Of a stretch of 64,000 bases of DNA, positions 38,183 to 47,045 are shown one piece after another; the first letter of the stretch is position 1; each line of letters opens with the position of its first letter. The notes beneath the pieces were generated by a model that did not search any database, was not told the origin of the DNA, and saw nothing but the letters and a program-made list of their open reading frames with translations. The DNA lies in contig NZ_RAPS01000001.1 in the NCBI RefSeq assembly GCF_003610255.1, forward strand, positions 7,529,001 to 7,593,000, written 5' to 3'. The position numbers and the translations under genes were made by a program. The DNA is from Streptomyces sp. TLI_171. GTDB taxonomy: Bacteria; Actinomycetota; Actinomycetes; Streptomycetales; Streptomycetaceae.

Positions 38183-40528
38183 GTGATGGTGCTTCTCGCC
38201 GCGCCGGTCGCATCGACGATCGCCGCCGACACCGCCCGCTGGGACAAGTTCTTCGCGGACTGGGTCAGACCCGTCGGCCAGGTCGTGATCGTCGCCGCGA
38301 TAGTGCTGGCCGTCATGACCGCCCTCAGCGGGCTGCTCACCCGGACGATGGTGTCCTGCCGGGCGGAGGCGTGGAAGGCGCCGACGATCCGCTGCTGGAC
38401 CGCGCTGGGCGGTGCCGCCATGCTGGCGGTCGGCGTGCTCGCCACCGTGTACCCGATGTTCGCTCCGTTCCACGACGCGGCCTGGCTGGCCCTCGCCTTC
38501 CCGCTCGGGGTGGTGCTCCCCGGCCTCGCCCTGCCGGTGTTCGCGTCCGGACTGCACTGGAGCCGCGCAGGACGCCTCGAGTACGACCGGAGACGGCTCG
38601 TCATGCCGCGCGGGACGGCCGTGACCCTCGCACTGCTCTGGGCGGGCCTGCTCACGTACTTCCTCGTCGCCGGACACCAGGGCCGGCTGATCGTCGCCGA
38701 CGCCGGCCTCGCCGTCCTCGGCATCACGGCGGTCGCCACCGCCCTCGGGCAGAGCCTGCGCATCCAGATCGAGGCGCAGGACGCGACGGGCGCCGCCGAC
38801 GCCGCCGCGTCCGACTACGTGCTCAGCCGGCTGCAGCACCTCAGCACCAAGTCGATCGACCGGGTGGGCATCTCGCGGGCGTCCGAACTCAGCAAGTTGC
38901 TCAGCGAGGACCTCAGTGCGATCCCGGCCGGCAACATCGCCGGATCCATCGCCAAGGTCCTCTACGCCATCCGTCCCGGCCTCACCTGGCGGGCCCGGGT
39001 GACCACCATCGACAGCGACCGGGTCACCGTCACGCTCACCCGCAACGGACTGCACGCCTTCACCGCACTGGTCAGCCGCCCCGAACTCGGGCTGCCCGCG
39101 ATCCCCCCGGACACCACCGAGCCCGCCCTCACCGGGTGCAGGGACCAGGCCCGCGCGCAGCTCCTGACCAGTGCCGCCGCCTGCATCCTGGTCAGCCTCA
39201 GCAAGGGCCACCGGGAACTGAGCCAGGGGCTCTGCGGAGCGGAGCAGTGGACGGCCGTCGCCCTGCACGTGATCGCCACCGACTCCGCCATGGCCGGTGA
39301 CCCGCCCCTGCAAAGGGCCCTGCTCCGGCAGGCCGTCCACCTCCAGCCGGGCTACGGACCCGCCCGCTTCGACTACCTCGGCGCCCAGTTCATGGCCACC
39401 GGACGCACGCTCGACGACCGGCTCCGGTTCGCCCGCCTGCTCGCCCCCCTCGTCGAACTCGCGAAGGACGAGGACGACGGGACGATCCGGTTCGGCTGGG
39501 AGACCGTCTACCTGGAGGCGCTGTACGGCCGGATCGTCCTGTGGCTCGGCGGCTACCTCGGCGAACACGGCCGGCCCGACCGCCGGAAGATCGCCCTCCT
39601 GATGGAGGCCGAGCCGACCCTGGTCGCGGACGTCGAGGCGTGCGCCGACGAGCTGTCCGCCGCCTGCGCCACCCTGCACGCGCGCTGCGAGCAGGAGAGC
39701 CGGCGCTTCGACACCGGCGAACTGCTCCGCTACATCGAGGCGATGAGCAAGCGCGCCGAGCTGATCGGCGCCATGCTCGGCCTGATCAAGGACCAGAAGC
39801 ACCAGCGCGGCCACCGGCCCTCCCGGTGGACGTCGCCGGAACCCGACACCGCGCCCTCGCCGGAACTCGCCTACTCCTACGCCCGCCTGGCCGCCCTGGT
39901 GCGCACCTGCAAACTCGACCCCGGCCCGCTCGGCGAACCCGAGGACCACCTCGCCCTCGCCATCGCCGGAACCAAGGACCGGCGCACCCTGAAGGAGGAC
40001 CCGTCCTTCGTCGCCATGCTGCACGATCGGTCGGCCGGGACCATGCGGGTCATCGGCTTCGAGGACCGGGTCGGCATGCTCGAACTCCCGCCGTTCCTCC
40101 CGTTCGCCGACCGGCTCCGCGAGATCGGTCTGACGAGCTTCGCCGCCCTCCTGGCGAGCACCGGGGGCGGCGCCGACCGGCAGGAGCTCGCCAGCTACCT
40201 CGGGGTCTCCGGCCTGCGCGCCAACCAGCTGCTCGGCATAGCCCGACTCTCGGATCTGCACGAGGACTTGAGTCGACCCGAGGTGGTCAAGGTGTTCCTC
40301 GACGTCGGCGTCACCTGCCCGGCCGACCTCCGACGCCGCGTGCGGGAGGACAGCCGCCGACTGGACGAAGCCCTGCAGTCGACCGCCTACGACCAGGGCG
40401 TGCGCAAGGAACGCGCCTTCGCGGAACCGGAGCGGTGGCACCGCGCCCTCGACGGGCCGCGGATCCCGCCCGCCCGCGTCGGCAGCGTCGACATCGGGCG
40501 GAACCCGGACCCGGCGGCCGCCTGCTGA
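38183..40528 (+). CDS. Large membrane protein with helical repeats and C-terminal DUF4332-like (helix-hairpin-helix) region
   Basis: A 781-residue protein I cannot assign to a known system. Residues ~1-200 contain five hydrophobic helices (VGQVVIVAAIVLAVMTALSG and others). A mixed region (~215-330) begins with RLQHLSTKSIDRVGISRASE and LLSEDLSAIPAG. A long all-helical region (~330-640) follows. The C-terminus (~635-740) reads GLTSFAALLASTGGGADRQE, YLGVSGLRANQLLGIARLSD and FLDVGVTCPADLRRRVREDS, two helix-hairpin-helix-like units as in DUF4332. A GTG (38183) or ATG (38186) start is possible. It lies alone between the pob/lig region and a conserved RNA-binding-like gene. Confidence 0.75.
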   Translation: MMVLLAAPVASTIAADTARWDKFFADWVRPVGQVVIVAAIVLAVMTALSGLLTRTMVSCRAEAWKAPTIRCWTALGGAAMLAVGVLATVYPMFAPFHDAAWLALAFPLGVVLPGLALPVFASGLHWSRAGRLEYDRRRLVMPRGTAVTLALLWAGLLTYFLVAGHQGRLIVADAGLAVLGITAVATALGQSLRIQIEAQDATGAADAAASDYVLSRLQHLSTKSIDRVGISRASELSKLLSEDLSAIPAGNIAGSIAKVLYAIRPGLTWRARVTTIDSDRVTVTLTRNGLHAFTALVSRPELGLPAIPPDTTEPALTGCRDQARAQLLTSAAACILVSLSKGHRELSQGLCGAEQWTAVALHVIATDSAMAGDPPLQRALLRQAVHLQPGYGPARFDYLGAQFMATGRTLDDRLRFARLLAPLVELAKDEDDGTIRFGWETVYLEALYGRIVLWLGGYLGEHGRPDRRKIALLMEAEPTLVADVEACADELSAACATLHARCEQESRRFDTGELLRYIEAMSKRAELIGAMLGLIKDQKHQRGHRPSRWTSPEPDTAPSPELAYSYARLAALVRTCKLDPGPLGEPEDHLALAIAGTKDRRTLKEDPSFVAMLHDRSAGTMRVIGFEDRVGMLELPPFLPFADRLREIGLTSFAALLASTGGGADRQELASYLGVSGLRANQLLGIARLSDLHEDLSRPEVVKVFLDVGVTCPADLRRRVREDSRRLDEALQSTAYDQGVRKERAFAEPERWHRALDGPRIPPARVGSVDIGRNPDPAAAC

Positions 40529-40577
40529 CGGACCGGAGGGTTGACGCGACGCCCGGGCGGGCTGCAATGATCGCCGA

Positions 40578-41762
40578 ATGCTCCCGTACGTGTACCGAGT
40601 GACCAAGTACGACCCGGCGGACCGCAACGAGCACGGCCACTACACCGGCCCCGAGGACCCGGTCAGCGACCACGGCCCGGTCGAAGCCGCCTACCTGGCC
40701 GCCGTCGGCGCGTTCGCGGCCGCCTCCGGCGTCCGGGAGCTGGAGCTCCGCGAGCCGCAGCTGCCTGCCGCAACGGTGCACTTCGGGCTGGAGCCGGTGA
40801 TCGACGGGTTCGGGCTGGACGGGCTGCTGCCCGGCGGCGCGGCCGGGCTGTACGACGGCGTGCGGGTGCCGCTCGCGGTCGGGCAGGAACTCGTCCGGGC
40901 GATGCTGCGCGACCACGGCGTCTGGTGCCGGCTGGAGGACGGCGAACGGTTCTTCGTCCACATCGGGTGGGACCAGTACCTGTACGTCGGCAGCCACCTC
41001 CCGTGCGAGGAAGCCGTCGCCCGCACCGCCGCGCTCGGACTGTTCCCGGAGCGGATCGACGCCTCCCCCTACCACCCGGACTACGACGAACCCGGCGAGC
41101 AGCGACCCGCCGACGACACCTTCTGGGCCCGGCTGCGCTGGTGCGTCGAGCAGGGCGAGGCCGCGCTGCTGGAGGAGATGTACGCCCACAACGCCAGCCG
41201 CTGGCACCGGCTCACCGGCGGCGCGATCGACACCGTCCGGGCCGCGCTCGCGCCGCGCGCACTGCTCGCCGGGTGGCCCGAACCCCGCACCGACCTCGCG
41301 CAGGTGACGGCCGAACTCGCCGCACGGCCCGCCGACGACACGGTCGAACTCGTGCTGGAACACCCCGACGGGCGGATCACCGCCACCGTCGGCGAGGCCG
41401 CCGAACTCGCCGCCCTCCCACCGGCCCGGGCCGCCGCCGTGCTGTCCATCTACACCGACGAGCGCCACCCGCTGCTCACCGCCGCCCTCCCCGACGCCGA
41501 CGGCGTGCTGCGAGCCCGCTGGCGCACCGACCCCACCCCCGGTGACGCGCACTGGGCCCGGCTGCGCGCCCTGCGGGTCGGTGACCCGGTGCGGGCGACC
41601 GTCCTCGACGCGACCACCGCCGCGCTCGACGGGCTGCCCGGGCTGGCCGCGCTGCTGCGCGGCGCCGTCGCCGCCGCGCCCGGCGAGCGGATCGGCGCCC
41701 GGGTGGTCGAGGTCGACCTGATCCGCGAACGGCTCGTCCTCAGCCCGGTCGGCCGAAACTGA
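40578..41762 (+). CDS. Conserved streptomycete protein, RNA-binding-like (S1-type tail)
   Basis: A 394-residue protein. It has a conserved opening VYRVTKYDPADRNEHGHYTG, VSDHGPVEAAYLAAVGAF and VHFGLEPVIDGFG. A DGERFFVHIGWDQYLYVGS block and the FPERIDASPYHPDYDEPGE region follow. The last ~80 residues (GDPVRATVLDATTAALDGLP to RIGARVVEVDLIRERLVLSP) resemble half of an S1-like RNA-binding barrel. Homologues are labelled RNA-binding protein or hypothetical. The ATG at 40578 agrees with them. It could be cotranscribed with the type III PKS 32 bp downstream, but that link is not known to mean anything. Confidence 0.7.
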   Translation: MLPYVYRVTKYDPADRNEHGHYTGPEDPVSDHGPVEAAYLAAVGAFAAASGVRELELREPQLPAATVHFGLEPVIDGFGLDGLLPGGAAGLYDGVRVPLAVGQELVRAMLRDHGVWCRLEDGERFFVHIGWDQYLYVGSHLPCEEAVARTAALGLFPERIDASPYHPDYDEPGEQRPADDTFWARLRWCVEQGEAALLEEMYAHNASRWHRLTGGAIDTVRAALAPRALLAGWPEPRTDLAQVTAELAARPADDTVELVLEHPDGRITATVGEAAELAALPPARAAAVLSIYTDERHPLLTAALPDADGVLRARWRTDPTPGDAHWARLRALRVGDPVRATVLDATTAALDGLPGLAALLRGAVAAAPGERIGARVVEVDLIRERLVLSPVGRN

Positions 41763-41794
41763 CGGGTCATCGATCCGCACCGAGGGAGCCACCG

Positions 41795-42850
41795 ATGACC
41801 AGCACCGCCGCCCACGTCGCCCGGCCCGCGCTCGTCCTCGGGCCGCACACCGTCGACGCCGCGCGGATCAGCGCGGACATCCTCGCCCGCAACCCCGACC
41901 ATCCCCAGCGCGAGGCGATCCGCAGAGCGCTCGGGAACCTGCCCGGCACCCGCCGCTACCTCGCGCCCTACGAGCAGATCGTCGGCGAGCGCAGCACCGT
42001 CCAGCGCAAGGACGACACCTTCGACGCCGTCCGCCGGGCCGCCCGCGACGCCGTCACCGCGGCCCTCGCCGACACCGGCCTCGCCCCCGGCGACATCGAC
42101 TGCGTGGTCGTCTCCAGCGCCACCGCGGACAAGGTGCCCGGCCTCGCCGTGCACCTGCTCAACGACCTCGGGCTCCGCCCCGACGTGCGGATCCGCAGCA
42201 TGACCCAGGCGGCCTGCGCGGGCGGGGCGCTGGCGCTGGTCATGGCCGAGAACCACCTCGCCCGGTACCCGGAGCACACCGTCCTGGTACTGGTCGGCGA
42301 GTTCCTCTCCGCGATGTACCAGGACAGCGCCCGCTCCCTGGAGGACCAGATCTACAAGGCGCTGTGGGGCGACCTGGTCGCCGCCACCGTGGTCGCCGCC
42401 CGCCCGCTGGGCAGCGCGCCCACCCTGCGGATCGACCACACCTGGGAGTACACCCTGCCGCACACCGTCGAGCGCTACCGGAAGCTCACCGACGAACGCG
42501 GCGACCACTTCTCCTCCACCCGCGACTCGCTGCGCTCCGTCACCGACCTCGCCCCCGCGCTGCTGGACTGGCTCGGCCGGCACGCCGACGGGCCCCTCGA
42601 CTTCGGGATCCTGCACCCCGGCGGGCCCGCCATCCTCACCCGGCTGGCCAAAGTGCTGGGCGTGGACGAGGAGTTCGTCCGCCACTCCCGCGACGTGCTG
42701 GCCCAGGAGGGCAACCTCGGCGGCGCCACCGTCTTATCCGTCCTCCACCGCACCTACCGCACCCCGCCCCGCCCGGGCCACCAGGGACTGGTCCTCGGCC
42801 TCGGCCCGGGCGTCAGCACCGCCGCCCTGCTGGTGACCTGGAGCGGGTGA
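41795..42850 (+). CDS. Type III polyketide synthase (chalcone/stilbene synthase family)
   Basis: A 351-residue type III PKS. The catalytic triad is complete: Cys141 in MTQAACAGGALALVMAENH, His274 in GILHPGGPAILTRLAK, and Asn307 in QEGNLGGATVLSVL. VVVSSATADKVPGLAVHLLN fits the family. It would extend a CoA starter with malonyl-CoA to a small aromatic or pyrone. Residue 314 is coded by TTA (42734-42736), so translation probably depends on the bldA leucyl tRNA, as for many secondary-metabolic genes. The ATG at 41795 follows GAGGGAGCC. No tailoring oxygenase or methyltransferase is directly adjacent. Confidence 0.88.
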   Translation: MTSTAAHVARPALVLGPHTVDAARISADILARNPDHPQREAIRRALGNLPGTRRYLAPYEQIVGERSTVQRKDDTFDAVRRAARDAVTAALADTGLAPGDIDCVVVSSATADKVPGLAVHLLNDLGLRPDVRIRSMTQAACAGGALALVMAENHLARYPEHTVLVLVGEFLSAMYQDSARSLEDQIYKALWGDLVAATVVAARPLGSAPTLRIDHTWEYTLPHTVERYRKLTDERGDHFSSTRDSLRSVTDLAPALLDWLGRHADGPLDFGILHPGGPAILTRLAKVLGVDEEFVRHSRDVLAQEGNLGGATVLSVLHRTYRTPPRPGHQGLVLGLGPGVSTAALLVTWSG

Positions 42851-42859
42851 GGCGGCGGC

Positions 42860-43636
42860 TCACAGGGTGGTGAAGTACCCGCCGAGCAGGCGGGCGTCCG
42901 GACTGTCGGGCGGCAGGTCGCCGTGGGTGGCGAGGATCTCGGCGGCGTAGCGCTCGGCGTCGTCCTGCGGGTGGTAGCCGAGGGCGCGGGCCGGGGCGAG
43001 GTCCCACCAGGCGCGGGTGTTGGCGCTGATGGCGTTGACCACGGTGTGGCCGACGTCGGGGGCGGTGAGGGCGGCGTGGACCAGGCGGGCGCAGTCGGCG
43101 GGGCTGAGCCAGGTGGCGAGCATCCGGGGGGAGCGGGGCTCGGGGAAGCAGGAGCCGATGCGCAGCGACACGGTCTCGATGCCGTGCTTGTCGTGGTACA
43201 GCGAGGCGAGGGATTCGCCGAAGACCTTGGACAGGCCGTAGTAGGTGTCGGGCCGGGGCGGGACGTCGACGCCGATGGGCAGGTCGCCGTCCAGCGGGGT
43301 GTAGCCGACGGCGTGGTTGGAGCTGGCGAAGACCACCCGGCGCACTCCTTCCGCGCGGACCGCCTCGTACAGCTGGTAGGTGCCGTCGATGTTGCTGTGC
43401 AGGATGTTGGCGAAGGTGTCCTCCAGCGAGATCCCGCCGAGGTGCACCACCGCGTCCACGCCGCGCACCGCCTCCCGGACGGCCTCGGCGTCGCGCAGGT
43501 CGAAGGCCAGCGCGTCCGGTGCGCCGTCGACGGGCTTGAGGTCCGCCAGCCGCAGCCGGTAGCCGTACGGGGGCAGCAGCTCGCGGAGCATGGTGCCGAT
43601 GCCGCCGGCCGCGCCGGTGAGCAGAACGAGTGTCAT
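42860..43636 (-). CDS. udh: Uronate dehydrogenase
   Basis: A 258-residue extended-SDR enzyme. LVLLTGAAGGIGTMLRELL (~3-21) binds NAD. VVFASSNHAVGYTPLDG holds the catalytic Ser, YYGLSKVFGESLA the YxxxK, and RIGSCFPEPRSPRMLATWL the uronate-binding region. It oxidises galacturonate or glucuronate to the aldaro-lactone, the first step of the oxidative pathway. Its ATG overlaps the enolase stop upstream (ATGA). It is the last gene of a five-gene minus-strand operon and convergent, 9 bp away, with the type III PKS. Confidence 0.9.
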   Translation of the reverse strand: MTLVLLTGAAGGIGTMLRELLPPYGYRLRLADLKPVDGAPDALAFDLRDAEAVREAVRGVDAVVHLGGISLEDTFANILHSNIDGTYQLYEAVRAEGVRRVVFASSNHAVGYTPLDGDLPIGVDVPPRPDTYYGLSKVFGESLASLYHDKHGIETVSLRIGSCFPEPRSPRMLATWLSPADCARLVHAALTAPDVGHTVVNAISANTRAWWDLAPARALGYHPQDDAERYAAEILATHGDLPPDSPDARLLGGYFTTL

Positions 43637-44790
43637 GACACCTCCACGGTGTGGGACTTGATGTAGTCCAGGTCGAAATCGTCGCCCAGGCCGGGGCGTT
43701 CGGGGAAGGCCACCACGCCGCGGTGGTCGATCGCGTCGACGGCCGAGCCCAGGTGCGGGGGCAGCAGGTCGAAGTCCACCAGCGGGTGCAGCAGGCCGCG
43801 TTCGTACCAGCGGGCGTTCAGGGTGGCGCCGAGCAGGGCGAGGTTGCCGGAGCCGTTGCCGTGCACCTCGCAGTCCAGGTTGAACGCCTCGGCGAGGTGC
43901 AGGGTGCGCACGGCGGGGGTGATGCCGCCGACGTCGGTGGTGCCGGTGCGCAGGATGTCGCAGGCGCCGCCCGCGGCCCACTCGGCGCGGGTGAAGTTCT
44001 TGCCCCAGGAGGTCTCGGGGCCGATCACCGGGATCTCCAACTGCTCGGCCAGCCAGCGGTAGGAGGACACCGACGCCTCCTCCATCGGCTCCTCCAGCCA
44101 GTAGAAGCCGAGCTCCTGGAGCGCCCGTCCGAGGCGCAGCGCCTCGGTGCGCGCGTACCAGTGGTTGGCGTCCAGCATCAGTTCGACGTCCGGGCCGACG
44201 GCCTCGCGCACCGCGGTGCAGGCCGCGATGTCGAGGGCCACGCTGGGCGCGCCCGCGACCGGCGGCATCCAGGTGTGCAGCTTGATCGCCCGGTAGCCCT
44301 GCTCGACCAGCCGGACCGCGAACGCGGCGTAGTCGGCGGGCGTGGCCAGGCCGCCGGGCAGCTCGTCGCCGCACATGGTGGAGGCGTACGCGGGGACCTC
44401 GCGGCGGGCTCCGCCGAGCAGCCGCCACACCGGCTGGCCGAGCCGGTGGCCGGCCAGGTCCCAGAGCGCCAGGTCGACGAAGCACAGCGCCCGGTCCGTC
44501 AAGGAGCCGCCCGCGCCGCGCTGGCGGCGGCCCAACGAGGTCCACAGGCGCTCGCGCTCCAGCGGGTCCTGGCCGAGCAGCGCGGGTCGCACGTACCTGT
44601 CCAGCACGTGCGGGCGCAGGTGGTCGGGCTGCACCAGGACCCGGCCGGCGACGCCGTCGGCGTCGGTGACGGTGAGCAGCGCCTCCCGCACCTGGTGCGG
44701 CTCGGCGGGGTGCCGGTGGCCGTGCGGGTCGACGGCGGTGCGGGCGACGGTGGTGAAGAAGGAGACCTCGACGGACTCGATGGCTGCCAT
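43633..44790 (-). CDS. Enolase-superfamily protein, probable galactarolactone cycloisomerase
   Basis: A 385-residue mandelate-racemase-subgroup enolase. The N-terminal capping domain is at ~1-130. The barrel has RAIKLHTWMPP (Lys-x-His catalytic pair), LMLDANHWY, WLEEPMEE and GPETSWG for Mg2+, and LDCEVHGNGSGNL with the second base. The KxH form and the partner Udh support D-galactaro-1,4-lactone cycloisomerase (Gci), which makes 5-keto-4-deoxy-D-glucarate, the substrate of KdgD nearby. A galactarate dehydratase would fit the pathway too. It is 6 bp downstream of the binding-protein gene. Confidence 0.82.
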   Translation of the reverse strand: MAAIESVEVSFFTTVARTAVDPHGHRHPAEPHQVREALLTVTDADGVAGRVLVQPDHLRPHVLDRYVRPALLGQDPLERERLWTSLGRRQRGAGGSLTDRALCFVDLALWDLAGHRLGQPVWRLLGGARREVPAYASTMCGDELPGGLATPADYAAFAVRLVEQGYRAIKLHTWMPPVAGAPSVALDIAACTAVREAVGPDVELMLDANHWYARTEALRLGRALQELGFYWLEEPMEEASVSSYRWLAEQLEIPVIGPETSWGKNFTRAEWAAGGACDILRTGTTDVGGITPAVRTLHLAEAFNLDCEVHGNGSGNLALLGATLNARWYERGLLHPLVDFDLLPPHLGSAVDAIDHRGVVAFPERPGLGDDFDLDYIKSHTVEVS

Positions 44791-44796
44791 CGCGGG

Positions 44797-46092
44797 TCAG
44801 CCGTTCTTCGCCTTGTAGTCGGCCTGCGCCTTGGTGAAGGCGTCGGCCAGTGACTTGGCGAAGTCGGCGGCCGACATCTTGCCGAGCAGCACCTTCTGGA
44901 AGTTCGGCTCCGCATCGGTCTTGGTGATCTTCGAGTACTGCGGGAGGTAGACCGGCGGCTGGACCAGCTTGCCGCTGTTCAGCGCGTCGCCGGCCCGCTT
45001 GGTGATGCCGGACTCGGCGTACCAGGCGTCGGCGTAGGCCTCGGTGTTGGCGGGGATCTGGCCGACGTTCTCGTTCCAGTACGAGTTGGCCCGGTGCGAG
45101 TCGAGGTACTCCAGGAAGGTCCAGGCGGCGTCCTGGTGCTTGGAGTTCTTGAACACCCCGAAGCCGTCGACGGGGTTGGCGAGGGTCGCGGTGCCGTCCG
45201 GGCCGGCGGGCAGCAGCATGCCGGCCGCCTTGTCGCCGAGCGCGGTCTTCACGTCCTTGGTGGAGCCCAGGTTGTGATGGACCATCATCACCTGGTTGGC
45301 CTGGAACTGGGCGAGCATCTGCGGGTAGGCGTTGGAGACGTCGGCCTCCGGGGTGGTGGCCTTGTACTGGGCGGCGATCCTGGCGATCAGTTCGACGTTC
45401 TTCGGGTCGTCGACGGTGGACTTCCCGCTCGCGTCGAACATCGCGGTCAGCCCGGAGTAGGCGTAGGCCTCGGCGAGCACCTGGAAGCCGGAGCCGGCGC
45501 CGCCGCGGAGGGTGAAGCCGTACTGGTTCCTGGACCTGTCGGTGAGCTTGGCGGCGGCGGCGAACAGCTCGTCCCAGGTCTTCGGGACCTCGACGCCGGC
45601 CTCCTTGAACTTGTCGGCGCGGTACCAGATCACGTCCTGGTTGCCGGAGGACGGCAGCTGGTACAGGCCCTTGCCGCCCGCGGCGGCCTTGGACGTCTCC
45701 AGCATCGCGTTCGACAACTTGCCGTTCAGCGGGCTCTTGGCGAGGCGGTCGTCCAGCGGCACGAGGGCCTTCTGCGCGGTGAGCGAGGCGAGCAGGGCGG
45801 TGGTGACGCCGCCGAGGTCCGGAGTGGAGCCGGAGGCGATCGCGGTGTTGTACTTCTCGGCGACCTCGGAGCTGGTGACGCCGACGTACTTGACCTCGAT
45901 CTCGGGGTGGGCCTTCTCGAACTCGTCGATCAGGTGCTGGAACAGCGGGGTGCGGGCGGGCCCGGCGTTGTTGTCCCAGAAGGTGATGACGGTCGTCTTC
46001 GCCGCGTCGCCGGAACCGGAGCCGGAACTGCAGGCGGTGAGCAGGCCGAGCGCGGCGAGAGCCGCGGCGGCGGTGCGCAGGGTGCGGGCCAT
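44797..46092 (-). CDS. ABC transporter sugar/uronide-binding lipoprotein
   Basis: A 431-residue family-1 solute-binding protein. The lipobox LGLLTACSSGSG gives a lipid-modified Cys at ~21. VITFWDNNAGPARTPLFQHL, FEKAHPEIEVKYVGVTSSEV and GLYQLPSSGNQDVIWYRADK are typical of MalE/UgpB-type binders. It lies between its permeases and the uronate enzymes, so galacturonate or oligogalacturonides are the likely cargo. The operon has no ATPase gene; streptomycetes normally energise such importers with the shared ATPase MsiK. Confidence 0.9.
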   Translation of the reverse strand: MARTLRTAAAALAALGLLTACSSGSGSGDAAKTTVITFWDNNAGPARTPLFQHLIDEFEKAHPEIEVKYVGVTSSEVAEKYNTAIASGSTPDLGGVTTALLASLTAQKALVPLDDRLAKSPLNGKLSNAMLETSKAAAGGKGLYQLPSSGNQDVIWYRADKFKEAGVEVPKTWDELFAAAAKLTDRSRNQYGFTLRGGAGSGFQVLAEAYAYSGLTAMFDASGKSTVDDPKNVELIARIAAQYKATTPEADVSNAYPQMLAQFQANQVMMVHHNLGSTKDVKTALGDKAAGMLLPAGPDGTATLANPVDGFGVFKNSKHQDAAWTFLEYLDSHRANSYWNENVGQIPANTEAYADAWYAESGITKRAGDALNSGKLVQPPVYLPQYSKITKTDAEPNFQKVLLGKMSAADFAKSLADAFTKAQADYKAKNG

Positions 46093-46142
46093 GGGTGGGA
46101 GTCCTGTCTGTGACGGGTGGGGGGAGCTCGGGTGAGGGGGCG

Positions 46143-47045
46143 TCAGCCCTTGACGGCGCCGGCGCTCATGCCCTGGACCAGGTACTTCTGCACGAAGGCG
46201 AACACCAGCACGACGGGCACGGCGGCGACCACGCCGCCCGCGGCCAGGGCGCCGAAGTCGACGGTGTTCTCGCCGATGGTGGTCTGCAGGCCGACCGGGA
46301 CGGTCTGCAGCTCGGGGTCGTTGAGGAACATCAGCGCGAACAGGAAGTTGTTCCAGCTGCCGATGAAGGCGAACGAGCCGACCGCGACGATGCCCGGGCG
46401 CAGCAGCGGCAGCACCACGGCGAGGAAGGCCCGCAGTCGCCCGCAGCCGTCCACCATCGCGGACTCCTCCAGCTCCACCGGCACGTTCTTCACGAAACCG
46501 CTCATCAGGATCATGGCGAGCGGGAGTTGGAAGACCGTCTCGGCGATGACCAGGCTCCACCGGGTGTCGATCAGCTGCAGGGTCCGGAAGATGTTGAACA
46601 GCGGGATCAGCATCATCGCGCCGGGCACGAACTGGGTGCACAGCAGCGCCAGCATGAACACCCGGCGGCCGCGGAAGGAGAACCTGGCCAGCGCGTAACC
46701 GCCCATCAGGGCGAAGCAGGTGACGGACACCAGGGTCAGCACCGCGATCAGCACGCTGTTGGTGAAGTAGGTGCGGAAGCCCATGCCGTTCCACACCGTG
46801 TCGAAGTGCTCGAAGGTGACCGGCCAGGGTACCAGCGAGGTGGAGCCGGCCGGGCGGAGCGCGAACAGCAGCATCCAGTAGAACGGCACCAGGGTGAACA
46901 TCAGGTACAGCCCGAGCGGCAGGAACAGGCGCAGCAGGCGGCCGCCGCCCTCGCGGGCGGGGACGGTGCGCCGGGCCCGGGCGGGCAGGCGGACGGCGTG
47001 GGTGGTCACGGGTCGGCTCTCCGGGAGGGGCGGGTGGGTGGTCAT
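46143..47045 (-). CDS. ABC transporter permease (MalG type)
   Basis: A 300-residue inner-membrane permease with six helices after a ~30-residue basic N-terminus. The ATPase-coupling EAA loop reads EESAMVDGCGRLRAFLAVVL (~190-210). FVPGAMMLIPLFNIFRTLQL is typical of MalG. Its start overlaps the stop of the first permease (47042-47045). It forms the second half of the pore for uronide import. Confidence 0.9.
   Translation of the reverse strand: MTTHPPLPESRPVTTHAVRLPARARRTVPAREGGGRLLRLFLPLGLYLMFTLVPFYWMLLFALRPAGSTSLVPWPVTFEHFDTVWNGMGFRTYFTNSVLIAVLTLVSVTCFALMGGYALARFSFRGRRVFMLALLCTQFVPGAMMLIPLFNIFRTLQLIDTRWSLVIAETVFQLPLAMILMSGFVKNVPVELEESAMVDGCGRLRAFLAVVLPLLRPGIVAVGSFAFIGSWNNFLFALMFLNDPELQTVPVGLQTTIGENTVDFGALAAGGVVAAVPVVLVFAFVQKYLVQGMSAGAVKG

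Noticed and set aside
38001..38213. Short minus frame ending PRTPLVDST, and another ending GFRLPVLGRRWSTA, before the large membrane protein
   Set aside because: GFRL recalls the end of formylglycine-generating-enzyme domains, but nothing else of the fold is present. The stretch is under 80 codons and could be chance.
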